A DNA stretch of 64,000 nucleotides, taken from Thiohalophilus sp046483665. Lineage in GTDB: Bacteria; Pseudomonadota; Gammaproteobacteria; UBA6429; Thiohalophilaceae. Position 1 is the first letter of the stretch. Each line of letters starts with the position of its first letter. The notes under the pieces are model-generated. The model did not search any database. It was not told the origin of the DNA and saw only the letters and a list, made by a program, of their open reading frames with translations. The stretch is from NCBI RefSeq assembly GCF_046483665.1, contig NZ_JAWOCR010000004.1:51982-115981 (forward strand). Direction: 5' to 3'. The position numbers and the translations under genes are program-made. Of the stretch, positions 1 through 8,690 are shown piece after piece.

Positions 1-230
1 ACCTGGCCAGCATTTACAGCGATACTATCAGTACCCTCTCGCCGAAGATTATGGTCAATGGCGAACAGCAACACCTCTCCAACCCGGACAATGTCAGCCG
101 TATCCGTGCCCTGCTGCTGGCCGGCATTCGCGCCGGGGTCCTCTGGCGCCAGCTCGGCGGCCGCCGCTGGCATATCCTGCTCAAACGCAAACGCCTGATC
201 GATACCGCCCAGCAGTTGCTTGCCAAATAG
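1..230 (+). CDS. hflD: High frequency lysogenization protein HflD homologue (3' fragment)
   Basis: Only the last 75 codons are present; the reading frame is open from base 3 and ends at TAG 228-230. The translation contains LSPKIMVNGEQQHLSNPD and IRALLLAGIRAGVLWRQLGG, which I recognise as the conserved C-terminus of HflD (formerly DUF489), a membrane-associated helical protein first described through phage lambda lysogenisation. In gammaproteobacteria hflD usually lies next to purB, which is found here about 4 kb downstream on the same strand, with acnA and a small gene in between. The 5' part lies outside the window. Confidence 0.85.
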   Translation, partial: LASIYSDTISTLSPKIMVNGEQQHLSNPDNVSRIRALLLAGIRAGVLWRQLGGRRWHILLKRKRLIDTAQQLLAK

Positions 231-807
231 TTAAGCCCTGGAAGTTAACGCGGAGGACGCGGAGTCGCAGAGGCGCGGAGAAAATAAAATCAATTCTTTA
301 AAACAGATATATTTTTTGCTGAACTTGATTAACGCACCAATTTCAAGCAAACAATACTAAACCTCTGCGTCTCTGCGGACTCCGCGTTTTCTTTCCCGCC
401 CCTGAAAAGAGCCCGGTTTATTCCAGATCGACACTGCCCGGCAGTTGCTTCATCAGTAGAGAGTCTCTGGGAATTAACGCAGAGAACGCGGAGGCGCGGA
501 GAAAGTAAGTTTACTTCATCGGACAGACCTACTTCACTGAGCCTGATTGATGACATTCACCCGGAACAGGGTTAGGTGAGCTATTATTAAGGAAATCCCT
601 CCATTACTCCGGTTTCGACAACGAATAACTTACATATAATAATTGACACAATTAAACCTCTGCGCCTCCGCGTCTCCGCGAACCCCGCGTTTTCTTTCCC
701 GCCCCTGAAAAGAGCCCCGTTTGTTTCAGTGCCGGAGGCTTTAGCGTATAATCGGGATAGAACAAATCACCGGCAAAATCATCGCTTTCTCCGAAGGAGC
801 CTGTTTC
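231..807. repeat. Gene-free spacer with two inverted pairs of CGCAGAGG-type repeats
   Basis: The spacer between hflD and acnA holds four related GC-rich blocks at about 247-282, 359-398, 475-506 and 655-700. The first and third read as AACGCGGAGG/AACGCAGAG-type sequence; the second and fourth are their reverse complements and share the downstream sequence CCGCGTTTTCTTTCCCGCCC. The region is thus two inverted-repeat units in tandem, each enclosing AT-richer sequence. I see no credible gene. Short open frames on the minus strand here arise from the repeats. Confidence 0.75.
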
Positions 808-3468
808 ATGAGCAACAGTTTCAACGCCCGCGCCACGCTCTCCGTCAATGGCCAGGATCATGAAATCTACCGTCTGGATGCGATCGAAGGCGCACAACGG
901 CTGCCCTATTCCCTGAAGATTTTGCTGGAGAACCTGTTGCGCCATGAAGATGGCAAAGTGGTCAGTGCCGATGATATCCGGGCGATGGCCAGCTGGGATC
1001 CGCAGGCCGAGCCGTGCCAGGAAATCGCCTATACCCCGGCGCGGGTGTTGATGCAGGATTTCACCGGTGTACCGGCGGTGGTCGATCTGGCCGCGATGCG
1101 TGATGCCATGCAGAAGCTGGGCGGGGATCCGGAGCGGATCAATCCGTTGCAGCCCGCCGAGCTGGTCATCGACCACTCGGTGCAGATCGACAGTTTCGGA
1201 AACAAGGATTCCATGCGTCTCAATGCCGAGCTGGAGTATCGTCGCAACGAGGAGCGTTACAGCTTTCTCAAGTGGGGGCAGAAAGCCTTTTCCAACTTCA
1301 AGGTGGTGCCGCCGGACACCGGCATCGTGCACCAGGTCAATCTTGAATACCTGGCCCGGGGCGTTTTCTCGCGCGAGAACAACGGGGTATTGCAGGCCTA
1401 TCCCGATACCCTGGTCGGCACCGATTCCCATACCACCATGATCAACGGGCTGGGCGTGCTGGGCTGGGGCGTGGGCGGCATCGAGGCCGAGGCGGCCATG
1501 CTCGGCCAGCCGGTTTCCATGCTGATTCCGCAGGTGGTCGGCTTCAAACTGACCGGCGCCCTGCCCGAAGGCGCCACCGCGACCGATCTGGTGCTGACCG
1601 TGGTCGAGATGCTGCGCCAGCACGGCGTGGTAGGCAAGTTTGTTGAGTTCTTCGGTGAGGGGCTCGAGCACCTGTCACTGGCCGATCGCGCCACGATCGC
1701 CAATATGGCGCCCGAATACGGCGCCACCTGCGGGATTTTCCCGATTGATGCCGAAACCCTGACCTATCTGCGCCTGACCGGCCGTGATGCCGGGCAGATC
1801 GATCTGGTGGAAGCCTATGCCCGCGAACAGGGCCTGTTCCATGAGCCGGGACAACCGGACGCCGCCTACAGCAGCGTCATGGAACTGGACATCTCCTCGG
1901 TCGTTCCCAGCCTGGCCGGCCCCAAACGGCCGCAGGATCGGGTTGCACTTTCCGCCAGCAAGCGCGAATTCGAAACCGCGCTCAAATCCCTCAAGGATGA
2001 GCGCCAGATCCAGAGCAAGCCGGTCACTGCGCACATCGATGGCGAGGCGGTGCCCATGCAGGATGGCAATGTGGTCATCGCCTCGATCACCTCCTGCACC
2101 AATACCTCCAACCCCTCGGTAATGATTGCCGCCGGACTGGTGGCACGCAAAGCTCACGAACGGGGGCTCAAGGTCAAACCCTGGGTCAAGACCTCACTGG
2201 CGCCGGGCTCGCGTGTGGTGACCGAATACCTGCAGCAGGCCGAGCTGATGGACGACCTCGAATCGCTCGGTTTTCATGTGGTCGGCTACGGCTGCGCCAC
2301 CTGCATCGGTAACTCCGGTCCCCTGCCCGAGCCGGTCTCCAAAGCCATCGCCGAGGGCGATCTGTCGGTCTGCTCGGTGCTCTCCGGCAACCGCAACTTC
2401 GAGGGCCGGGTGCATGCCGAGGTGCGCATGAACTACCTGGCCTCGCCGCCGCTGGTCGTGGTCTACGCCCTGGCCGGGCGCATGGATATCGACGTGTATA
2501 ACGAGCCGCTGGGCCAGGACGCCGACGGCAATGATGTTTTCCTCAAGGATGTCTGGCCCGGCCAGCAGGAAATCCAGGAACTAATCCTCAAAAGCGTCAA
2601 TCGCGAGGAGTTCTCCAGCTCCTACAAGGATGTGTATAACGGGGAACAGGCCTGGCGCGAACTCAGCTCACCCGAAGGCCAGCTGTTCGACTGGCAGGAT
2701 GACTCCACCTACATTCAGAACCCGCCCTACTTCGAGGGTATGAGCCGCGAACTGACCCCCATCGGGGATATCGAGGGCGCCCGGGTGCTGGCTCTGCTGG
2801 GCGACTCGGTCACCACCGATCACATTTCGCCGGCCGGGGCCATCAAGGCCGACAGTCCGGCCGGCCAGTACCTGCAGGGCAAAGGTGTCGCGCCCGGCGA
2901 CTTCAACTCGCTCGGCTCGCGGCGCGGCAATCACGAGGTAATGATGCGTGGCACCTTCGCCAATATTCGCCTGCGTAACCAGCTGGCCCCGGGCACCGAA
3001 GGCGGCGTGACCCGCCACCTGCCCGATGGCGAGAGCATGAGCATTTATGAGGCGGCGATGAAATATCACGCCGAGCAGGTACCGCTGATTGTCATCGCCG
3101 GCAAGGAATACGGCTCCGGCTCCTCCCGTGACTGGGCGGCCAAGGGCCCGCGCCTGCTGGGCGTGCGCGCGGTCATTGCCGAAAGCTACGAACGCATTCA
3201 TCGCTCTAACCTGGTCGGCATGGGTATTTTGCCGCTGCAATTCAATGACGGCGACAGCGCCGAATCCCTGGGACTGAACGGTGAGGAACAGTTCAGCATC
3301 CGGGGGCTGGGGGACGGTGCCGCCAAGCAGGTGGAAGTCACCGCCACCGGCGCCGACGGTCAGGCCAGAAGCTTTAGCGCCCGGGTCCGCATCGACACCC
3401 CGCAGGAGATCGAATACTACCGCCACGGCGGGATCCTGCATTACGTGCTGCGCCAGCTGGCCAGCTGA
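808..3468 (+). CDS. acnA: Aconitate hydratase A (886 aa)
   Basis: Full-length monomeric aconitase of the AcnA/IRP1 type, interconverting citrate and isocitrate through cis-aconitate in the cytoplasmic TCA cycle. The [4Fe-4S] ligands are visible as SCTNTSNPSVM (near residue 431) and GCATCIGNSG (near residue 497). The swivelling C-terminal domain carries KEYGSGSSRDWAAKGP. The length equals the usual ~890 aa. The start ATG is preceded by GAAGGAG at a good distance. No TCA partner gene is adjacent; the gene stands alone between two repeat-rich spacers. Confidence 0.97.
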   Translation: MSNSFNARATLSVNGQDHEIYRLDAIEGAQRLPYSLKILLENLLRHEDGKVVSADDIRAMASWDPQAEPCQEIAYTPARVLMQDFTGVPAVVDLAAMRDAMQKLGGDPERINPLQPAELVIDHSVQIDSFGNKDSMRLNAELEYRRNEERYSFLKWGQKAFSNFKVVPPDTGIVHQVNLEYLARGVFSRENNGVLQAYPDTLVGTDSHTTMINGLGVLGWGVGGIEAEAAMLGQPVSMLIPQVVGFKLTGALPEGATATDLVLTVVEMLRQHGVVGKFVEFFGEGLEHLSLADRATIANMAPEYGATCGIFPIDAETLTYLRLTGRDAGQIDLVEAYAREQGLFHEPGQPDAAYSSVMELDISSVVPSLAGPKRPQDRVALSASKREFETALKSLKDERQIQSKPVTAHIDGEAVPMQDGNVVIASITSCTNTSNPSVMIAAGLVARKAHERGLKVKPWVKTSLAPGSRVVTEYLQQAELMDDLESLGFHVVGYGCATCIGNSGPLPEPVSKAIAEGDLSVCSVLSGNRNFEGRVHAEVRMNYLASPPLVVVYALAGRMDIDVYNEPLGQDADGNDVFLKDVWPGQQEIQELILKSVNREEFSSSYKDVYNGEQAWRELSSPEGQLFDWQDDSTYIQNPPYFEGMSRELTPIGDIEGARVLALLGDSVTTDHISPAGAIKADSPAGQYLQGKGVAPGDFNSLGSRRGNHEVMMRGTFANIRLRNQLAPGTEGGVTRHLPDGESMSIYEAAMKYHAEQVPLIVIAGKEYGSGSSRDWAAKGPRLLGVRAVIAESYERIHRSNLVGMGILPLQFNDGDSAESLGLNGEEQFSIRGLGDGAAKQVEVTATGADGQARSFSARVRIDTPQEIEYYRHGGILHYVLRQLAS

Positions 3469-3619
3469 AGCAACACTTTGTCACTCACGTTGTTACCCGC
3501 GGCCGGTTGAAACCGGGCCGCGGCGTCCACAGGTCAATATTAAAGCCCCGGCCAGACAGGCCGCCAGATCAGTACCGGGCTTGTAATATTAAACCCCTCA
3601 CCAATGTGGAGAGAGTGTC

Positions 3620-3814
3620 GTGAAACACGTGCAATACGGACCCCGTATCGGTTCCCATCTGGGCAAACCGATATATAAAACCCTCGAACATAACGGCTAT
3701 CATTACGAATATGATCGTCTGGCCTGGTGCGACGAGGAAGGTTGCCCGCTGCACCAGCTGGCCGCCAACGAAGTGCTGTTCAAACCAGGTCTGATTTACC
3801 GCCTCGCGGGTTAA
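3620..3814 (+). CDS. Small conserved-looking hypothetical protein (64 aa)
   Basis: A GTG-initiated frame with a GGAGAG ribosome binding site about 7 nt upstream. The product is soluble, with no signal or membrane segment, and carries two cysteines in DEEGCP and LAWCDEEG. I do not recognise the family. The opposite strand is also open (3569-3850), but it lacks as good a ribosome binding site. The plus-strand frame follows acnA and could share its transcript. Confidence 0.55.
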   Translation: MKHVQYGPRIGSHLGKPIYKTLEHNGYHYEYDRLAWCDEEGCPLHQLAANEVLFKPGLIYRLAG

Positions 3815-4246
3815 GGAAACCTTAACCACTGAGGGCTCAATCGAATCCACCGGCTAGTCAATCCCGTGTTTTTCGGTGCCGGTCGGTGGGGGTGGTGATA
3901 CCTGTTCGGGTTCGGTATGCAACAGGATAAGGTAAAAGCGTGTCTCTCGCAGAGACGCTACGCCGCAAAGAAATCCGATTTCACTGCCTTCTCCGCGCTT
4001 TGCGTCTCTGCGTCTCTGCGAGAGTGTTATAGCCGGGCATTATCTCGATCCGTATAACAAGACGTAGAACGCCCCTCTCACTGAGACATAGGCCCGCCAG
4101 GGCTTTCATCACACTACCTGCTCGGTGGATAGTCGTTGATTCTCCGGGATCGGCGGGACCTCTGTGTTGAACCATACTGACAGCGGACAGTTGCCGCCAA
4201 ATCGTGTAAAATAACGCTCTGTTTCAAGAGCCTCACAGGAACCCGA
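3815..4246. repeat. Spacer with an inverted CGCAGAGACG repeat element
   Basis: Between the small gene and purB, bases about 3940-4032 form an imperfect palindrome: TCTCTCGCAGAGACG at the left, and GCGTCTCTGCGAGAGTG at the right, around AT-richer sequence with CGCAAAG. It belongs to the same dispersed family seen at 16.85-17.04 kb and 33.42-33.6 kb. The remainder contains no gene that I can support. Confidence 0.65.
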
Positions 4247-5614
4247 ATGGAGCTGACCAGCCTGACTGCCGTTTCCCCGATCGACGGTCGATATTCCGGC
4301 AAAACACGTGACTTGCAGCCGATCTTCAGTGAATACGGACTGATCCGCCATCGGGTGCTGGTGGAAGTGCGCTGGTTACAACAACTGGCGGCCAGCGAGG
4401 CAATTGCCGAGGTTCCCGCGTTCTCCGGCCACGCCCGCAAGCTGCTCGAGGGCATCATCGATGACTTTGGCGTCGAGGATGCGCAACGGGTCAAGAATAT
4501 CGAGAAGACCACCAACCACGACGTCAAGGCGGTGGAATATTTTCTCAAGGAGAAAATCGCCGGTAATGCGGAGCTGGAGGCGGTCAGTGAATTTATTCAT
4601 TTCGCCTGTACTTCGGAAGACATTAATAATCTCGCCTATGCCCTGATGCTGCGCGAGGCGCGCAATCAGGTGCTGTTGCCACAACTGGATGAACTGATTG
4701 AGACCTGTCGCGAACTGGCACACCGCTTTGCCGCGATCCCTATGCTCTCACACACCCACGGCCAGCCGGCTTCACCGACGACGGTGGGCAAGGAACTGGC
4801 CAACGTGGTTGCCCGGCTCCGGCGCCAGCGCCAGCAAATCGCAGCCGTTCCCATGCTGGGCAAGATCAATGGCGCGGTGGGTAACTACAACGCGCATCTG
4901 GCGGCCTATCCGGAAGTCGACTGGCCGGCCTTTGCCGAAGCGTTCGTGACCTCGCTGGATCTCGACTGGAATCCCTACACCATCCAGATTGAGCCGCACG
5001 ACTATATCGCCGAATTCTTCGATGCCGTCGCCCGCTTCAATACTATTCTGCTCGATCTGGATCGCGATATCTGGGCCTATATCTCCATGGGCTTTTTCAA
5101 GCAAAAGACGGTCGCCGGTGAAGTCGGCTCGTCCACCATGCCGCATAAAGTGAACCCGATCGATTTTGAAAACTCCGAAGGCAATCTCGGCATTGCCAAT
5201 GCCCTGTTCAATCACCTCGCGGCCAAACTGCCGGTCTCCCGCCTGCAACGGGATTTGACCGACTCCACCGTTCTGCGCAACCTGGGAGTCGGTATTGCCC
5301 ATTCGTTAATCGCCTATCAATCCAGTCTGCGGGGACTGGCCAAACTGGAAGTCAATGACACCCGCCTGCAGCAGGTTCTGGATGACAACTGGGAAGTGCT
5401 GGCCGAGGCGATTCAAACCGTCATGCGTCGCTACGGGATCGAAAAGCCCTATGAAAAACTCAAGGAACTGACCCGCGGTCAGCGCATTACGGCCGAGGGG
5501 ATGCGTGAGTTTATCCAGCGACTGGATATCCCCGAACACGCCAGACAGCCATTGCTCGAAATGACTCCGGCCAGCTATATCGGCAACGCGCTCGACCAGG
5601 CCAACGGCATCTGA
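4247..5614 (+). CDS. purB: Adenylosuccinate lyase (455 aa)
   Basis: Catalyses two fumarate-releasing steps in purine synthesis (SAICAR to AICAR, and adenylosuccinate to AMP). It belongs to the fumarase/aspartase superfamily; the signature loop GSSTMPHKVNPIDFEN is near residue 296, and THGQPASPTT in the middle domain provides a catalytic histidine. The length is typical for the gammaproteobacterial form. An ACAGGA-like ribosome binding site precedes the ATG. The roxA gene follows after 5 nt, a tight coupling that suggests one transcript. Confidence 0.97.
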   Translation: MELTSLTAVSPIDGRYSGKTRDLQPIFSEYGLIRHRVLVEVRWLQQLAASEAIAEVPAFSGHARKLLEGIIDDFGVEDAQRVKNIEKTTNHDVKAVEYFLKEKIAGNAELEAVSEFIHFACTSEDINNLAYALMLREARNQVLLPQLDELIETCRELAHRFAAIPMLSHTHGQPASPTTVGKELANVVARLRRQRQQIAAVPMLGKINGAVGNYNAHLAAYPEVDWPAFAEAFVTSLDLDWNPYTIQIEPHDYIAEFFDAVARFNTILLDLDRDIWAYISMGFFKQKTVAGEVGSSTMPHKVNPIDFENSEGNLGIANALFNHLAAKLPVSRLQRDLTDSTVLRNLGVGIAHSLIAYQSSLRGLAKLEVNDTRLQQVLDDNWEVLAEAIQTVMRRYGIEKPYEKLKELTRGQRITAEGMREFIQRLDIPEHARQPLLEMTPASYIGNALDQANGI

Positions 5615-5619
5615 TCGCG

Positions 5620-6789
5620 ATGGCCGCACGCGCTCCGCTCGGCCAACTCTCCGTTGCCGGTTTTTTACAGGATTACTGGCAACAACAACCGTTGCTCATC
5701 CGACAGGCGCTGGATCCGGCCACGTTCCGTCTGTCCCCCGATGAACTGGCCGGACTGGCCTGCGAGACCGATGTCGAATCTCGTCTGATACTGGAAAAAG
5801 ACGGCCCGCACCCCTGGTATCTGGAAGACGGTCCGTTTGATGCCAAACGCTTTGCCCGCCTGCCCGACTCGCACTGGACCCTGCTGGTTCAGGATGTCGA
5901 TAAATACATACCCCGGATCGCCGAACTGCTGCACCGTTTCCGGTTTATTCCCGACTGGCGCATCGACGATGTGATGATCAGTTACGCGACCGATCAGGGC
6001 TCGGTCGGTCCGCATGTGGATAATTACGATGTCTTTTTGCTGCAAACGCATGGCCGGCGTCGCTGGCGAATCAATACGCAGCCGGTCAGCGTGGACAATT
6101 TCATTCCGGAGATTGCCCTGCAGATTCTCAAACAGTTCGACAGCGAACAGGAGTGGCTGCTCGAACCCGGCGATATGCTGTATCTGCCCCCGGGCGTTGC
6201 CCACCACGGCATTGCCGAGGGCGAATGCATGACCATGTCCGTGGGTTTTCGGGCCCCCTCTTATGCCCAATTGATTGGCAGTTACGCTGATGACTATGTG
6301 GAAGCCCGGCACAGCCAGCGGTTCTATACCGACCCTGGCCGAAAGCGGCCCGATCATCCCGCCCATCTCGACAATCAATCGCTGGCCGAGTTGCGGGCGA
6401 TCCTGCGCCTGGAGTCGATATCGGATGCACAGCTCAACGAGTGGCTGGGCTGTTTTTTGACCGAGGCCAAACAACATGATGCCGTATTGTCCTTAAAGGA
6501 CAGGCTATCGCCGGACACAGTCCGGCAAACCCTCTCACAACAACCGGTACTGGTACGCAATCCCTGGGCGCGTCTGATTTACACCCAACAAGAGGATCAA
6601 GGGATCCTGTTTGCTGCCGGACATCTCTGGCGATTTGACCCGACGCTGCTCGAGCCCGTGCGCTGGCTCTGCGATCACGATGTCTACGCCCTGGACAGCG
6701 TGCCTCACTGGCAGCAAAACCCGGCATTTATCCAGCTGCTCACGGATCTGATCAATGCCGGGGTGATACTGATTGATGAAGCCGACTGA
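5620..6789 (+). CDS. roxA: 50S ribosomal protein L16 arginine hydroxylase, JmjC/cupin oxygenase (389 aa)
   Basis: YcfD/RoxA family 2-oxoglutarate- and Fe(II)-dependent oxygenase, known to hydroxylate an arginine of ribosomal protein L16. The HxD iron motif is in SVGPHVDNYDVFLLQ (about residues 127-141), and the distal histidine is in PPGVAHHGIAEGE (about 190-202). A C-terminal winged-helix-like portion follows. The start lies 5 nt after purB, and the 3' end overlaps the next gene by 14 nt. It is one of four 2OG oxygenases in this window. Confidence 0.9.
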   Translation: MAARAPLGQLSVAGFLQDYWQQQPLLIRQALDPATFRLSPDELAGLACETDVESRLILEKDGPHPWYLEDGPFDAKRFARLPDSHWTLLVQDVDKYIPRIAELLHRFRFIPDWRIDDVMISYATDQGSVGPHVDNYDVFLLQTHGRRRWRINTQPVSVDNFIPEIALQILKQFDSEQEWLLEPGDMLYLPPGVAHHGIAEGECMTMSVGFRAPSYAQLIGSYADDYVEARHSQRFYTDPGRKRPDHPAHLDNQSLAELRAILRLESISDAQLNEWLGCFLTEAKQHDAVLSLKDRLSPDTVRQTLSQQPVLVRNPWARLIYTQQEDQGILFAAGHLWRFDPTLLEPVRWLCDHDVYALDSVPHWQQNPAFIQLLTDLINAGVILIDEAD

Positions 6790-7216
6790 CTGGACGATCG
6801 AAACGGTCAGTTTTGACCAGGCCCGCTCGGCCATCGAGTCGATTCGCCGGCGCGTCTTTATCGAGGAGCAACAGGTCCCGGAAGAGCTTGAATGGGACGG
6901 TCAGGATGAACAGGCTACCCATCTGCTGGCATGGGTCGACGGTCTGCCCGTGGCCACGGCCCGGATGCTGCCCGACGGCCATATCGGTCGCATGGCGGTA
7001 CTTCGAGCCTGGCGCCAGCGCGGGATTGGCATGGCGCTGCTGACAGTTCTGCTGACCCTCGCCCGAAAACAGGCGCTGGAGCGGGTCTTTTTACATGCCC
7101 AGCTAGCGGCCATGGATTTTTATGCCAGAGCCGGTTTTATCGAAACCGGCAATCCCTTCATGGACGCCGGCATCCCCCACAAGACAATGGTTCTGGAATT
7201 GGATCAGATCGACTAG
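6776..7216 (+). CDS. GNAT family N-acetyltransferase, ElaA-like (146 aa)
   Basis: A compact acetyl-CoA-dependent acetyltransferase fold. The motif A region GRMAVLRAWRQRGIGMALL (about residues 64-82) carries the Q/RxxGxG/A pyrophosphate-binding loop, and FYARAGFIETGNPF near the C-terminus is motif B. ATG 6776 is chosen over the adjacent in-frame TTG. The gene overlaps roxA by 14 nt, which indicates translational coupling. The substrate cannot be read from the sequence. Confidence 0.88.
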   Translation: MKPTDWTIETVSFDQARSAIESIRRRVFIEEQQVPEELEWDGQDEQATHLLAWVDGLPVATARMLPDGHIGRMAVLRAWRQRGIGMALLTVLLTLARKQALERVFLHAQLAAMDFYARAGFIETGNPFMDAGIPHKTMVLELDQID

Positions 7217-7225
7217 AATTCAGGC

Positions 7226-7756
7226 ATGACGGACATTGATGACAAGCCGACACTGACACGGGCCGATATCGGCCAGGAAACCGGTGAACTGACAATTCGT
7301 GATCGCCAGGACAATTACCAGACCCTGTTGAACATGATCGACAAGGGCCGGCGTTCATTACATATTTACAGCCGTTATCTGGACGGCAAGCTGTACGACC
7401 GCCAGGAATTCAACAGTGCTGTACGCCGCCTGGCCAGCCAGCACCCCCAGTCACAAGTCCGTATTCTGTTGCGCGATATCGAACCGCTGGTCAAACACGG
7501 CCATCGATTGATTGAACTGTCCCGTCATCTCAGCAGCTCGATGGAAATCCGGATCATTCACAAGGATTACGCCGAATACAACGAGAGTTTTTTTATTGTG
7601 GATCAGCGCGCGGTCCTGCATCGCAAGCTCGCCGACCGTTATGAAGGTATCGTCAATTACAACGATCCCGGGCTGGCCCGGTCTCTGCTGCACTATTTTA
7701 ACGAGGTCTGGGAGCAGAGCCAGGTGCCGACCGATGCCCGACGGCTTTACTTATAA
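7226..7756 (+). CDS. Conserved hypothetical protein, phospholipase D-like fold suspected (176 aa)
   Basis: A soluble protein with no signal peptide. The stretches LHIYSRYLDGKLYD, VRILLRDIEPLVKHGHR and ESFFIVDQRAVLHRKLADR resemble strand and helix elements of a single phospholipase-D-like domain, but a complete HxKxxxxD motif is not present. It begins 9 nt after the acetyltransferase gene and is probably part of the purB-roxA-GNAT transcript. The resemblance is from memory of the family pattern, and catalytic activity is doubtful. Confidence 0.65.
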   Translation: MTDIDDKPTLTRADIGQETGELTIRDRQDNYQTLLNMIDKGRRSLHIYSRYLDGKLYDRQEFNSAVRRLASQHPQSQVRILLRDIEPLVKHGHRLIELSRHLSSSMEIRIIHKDYAEYNESFFIVDQRAVLHRKLADRYEGIVNYNDPGLARSLLHYFNEVWEQSQVPTDARRLYL

Positions 7757-7786
7757 TTTTTATTGTAGCGACACCGGGAACACCAA

Positions 7787-8674
7787 GTGAAAACACTTTT
7801 CTTATTAATAAAATCTGTCACTGTGATACCGGTAGTGTTGCTGGGCATGCTGATTAGCCCGCCAGTTTTTCCAGAATCGATGGAGCTGGAGGTGATCGAT
7901 TTGCGTCACCGGCCGGCCGATGAAGTAGTGCCGCTGGTCAAACCGTTCGTGATCGACGCTGGCAGTATCACCGGCAAGGATTACCGCTTGATCGTTCGTT
8001 CCACCGGAAAAAATATTGATGAGATCAAATCGCTGCTGACAGAACTGGATACCGCCCTGCGGGAATTGACTGTCTACGTCTCGACCGATCGTGAAGCGGT
8101 GAGGGCCGAACAGTCAATCGCCGTACAGGGCCGTATCGGCAACGATTCGGTTGAAGTGCGCGGCGGCGGTTCCGATGACCCGCAGAGCATCGTGATCGAC
8201 AGCGGCCAGCAGGTTGAAGGCGGCGCCAGCGGTGGCAGCCGGATCTACAGCACCCGCTCCCGTAGCCGGGAACCGGCGGCACAGACCCTTCGCGTACAGG
8301 AAGGTCAGTGGGCCACGATCCGCACCGGCCAGGCGGTGCCGATTACCGAGCAGACCACCAATCCGGACGGCACCGTCACCCGCTCCACCCGCTATCAGAA
8401 TGTGACCAGCGGTTTTCAGATCCGTCCGCAACTCAACGGCGAGCAGGTCCAGCTCTATATTCGCCCGCAGCGGGACTCGGTCAGTGAATCCGGTGGCGGG
8501 CGAATCAACCTCAGTGGCATGGAAACCACGATCCGCACCCGCCTGGGTGAATGGGTTGAACTGGGGGGCAGTCTGGAAACACTGCGCAGCCAGCAAAACA
8601 GTCTTACCCGCTCCACCCGTCGCGAGGAAGAACAGCGGCAACGGGTTTTTGTTAAAATCGAACTTCAGCCATAA
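7787..8674 (+). CDS. Exported protein with secretin N-domain-like region (295 aa)
   Basis: GTG start with an N-terminal signal peptide (hydrophobic SVTVIPVVLLGMLISPPVFP, about residues 11-30). Residues about 32-90, including VIDLRHRPADEVVPLVKPFV and a DYRLIVRSTGKNIDEIKSLL stretch, look like the secretin short/NolW domain of type II/III secretion and pilus secretins. The rest is a glycine/serine-rich, beta-strand-rich periplasmic segment. It is much too short for a complete secretin and has no pore domain. No secretion genes are nearby, so its role is unknown. Confidence 0.75.
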   Translation: MKTLFLLIKSVTVIPVVLLGMLISPPVFPESMELEVIDLRHRPADEVVPLVKPFVIDAGSITGKDYRLIVRSTGKNIDEIKSLLTELDTALRELTVYVSTDREAVRAEQSIAVQGRIGNDSVEVRGGGSDDPQSIVIDSGQQVEGGASGGSRIYSTRSRSREPAAQTLRVQEGQWATIRTGQAVPITEQTTNPDGTVTRSTRYQNVTSGFQIRPQLNGEQVQLYIRPQRDSVSESGGGRINLSGMETTIRTRLGEWVELGGSLETLRSQQNSLTRSTRREEEQRQRVFVKIELQP

Positions 8675-8690
8675 TCCGTTCGAGGTTGTT

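Noticed and set aside
652..1671. Long open frame on the minus strand opposite acnA (339 aa)
   Set aside because: It is antisense to an intact, clearly conserved aconitase gene and shows no recognisable domain; high GC produces such shadows.
3569..3850. 93-aa minus-strand frame opposite the 64-aa gene
   Set aside because: No good ribosome binding site; the plus-strand frame has one and a more natural composition.
8484..8690. N-terminal extension of the M61 peptidase to 8484
   Set aside because: The extension lies inside the 3' end of the preceding secretin-like gene in another frame and has a non-homologous composition; GTG 8691 gives the normal N-terminus.
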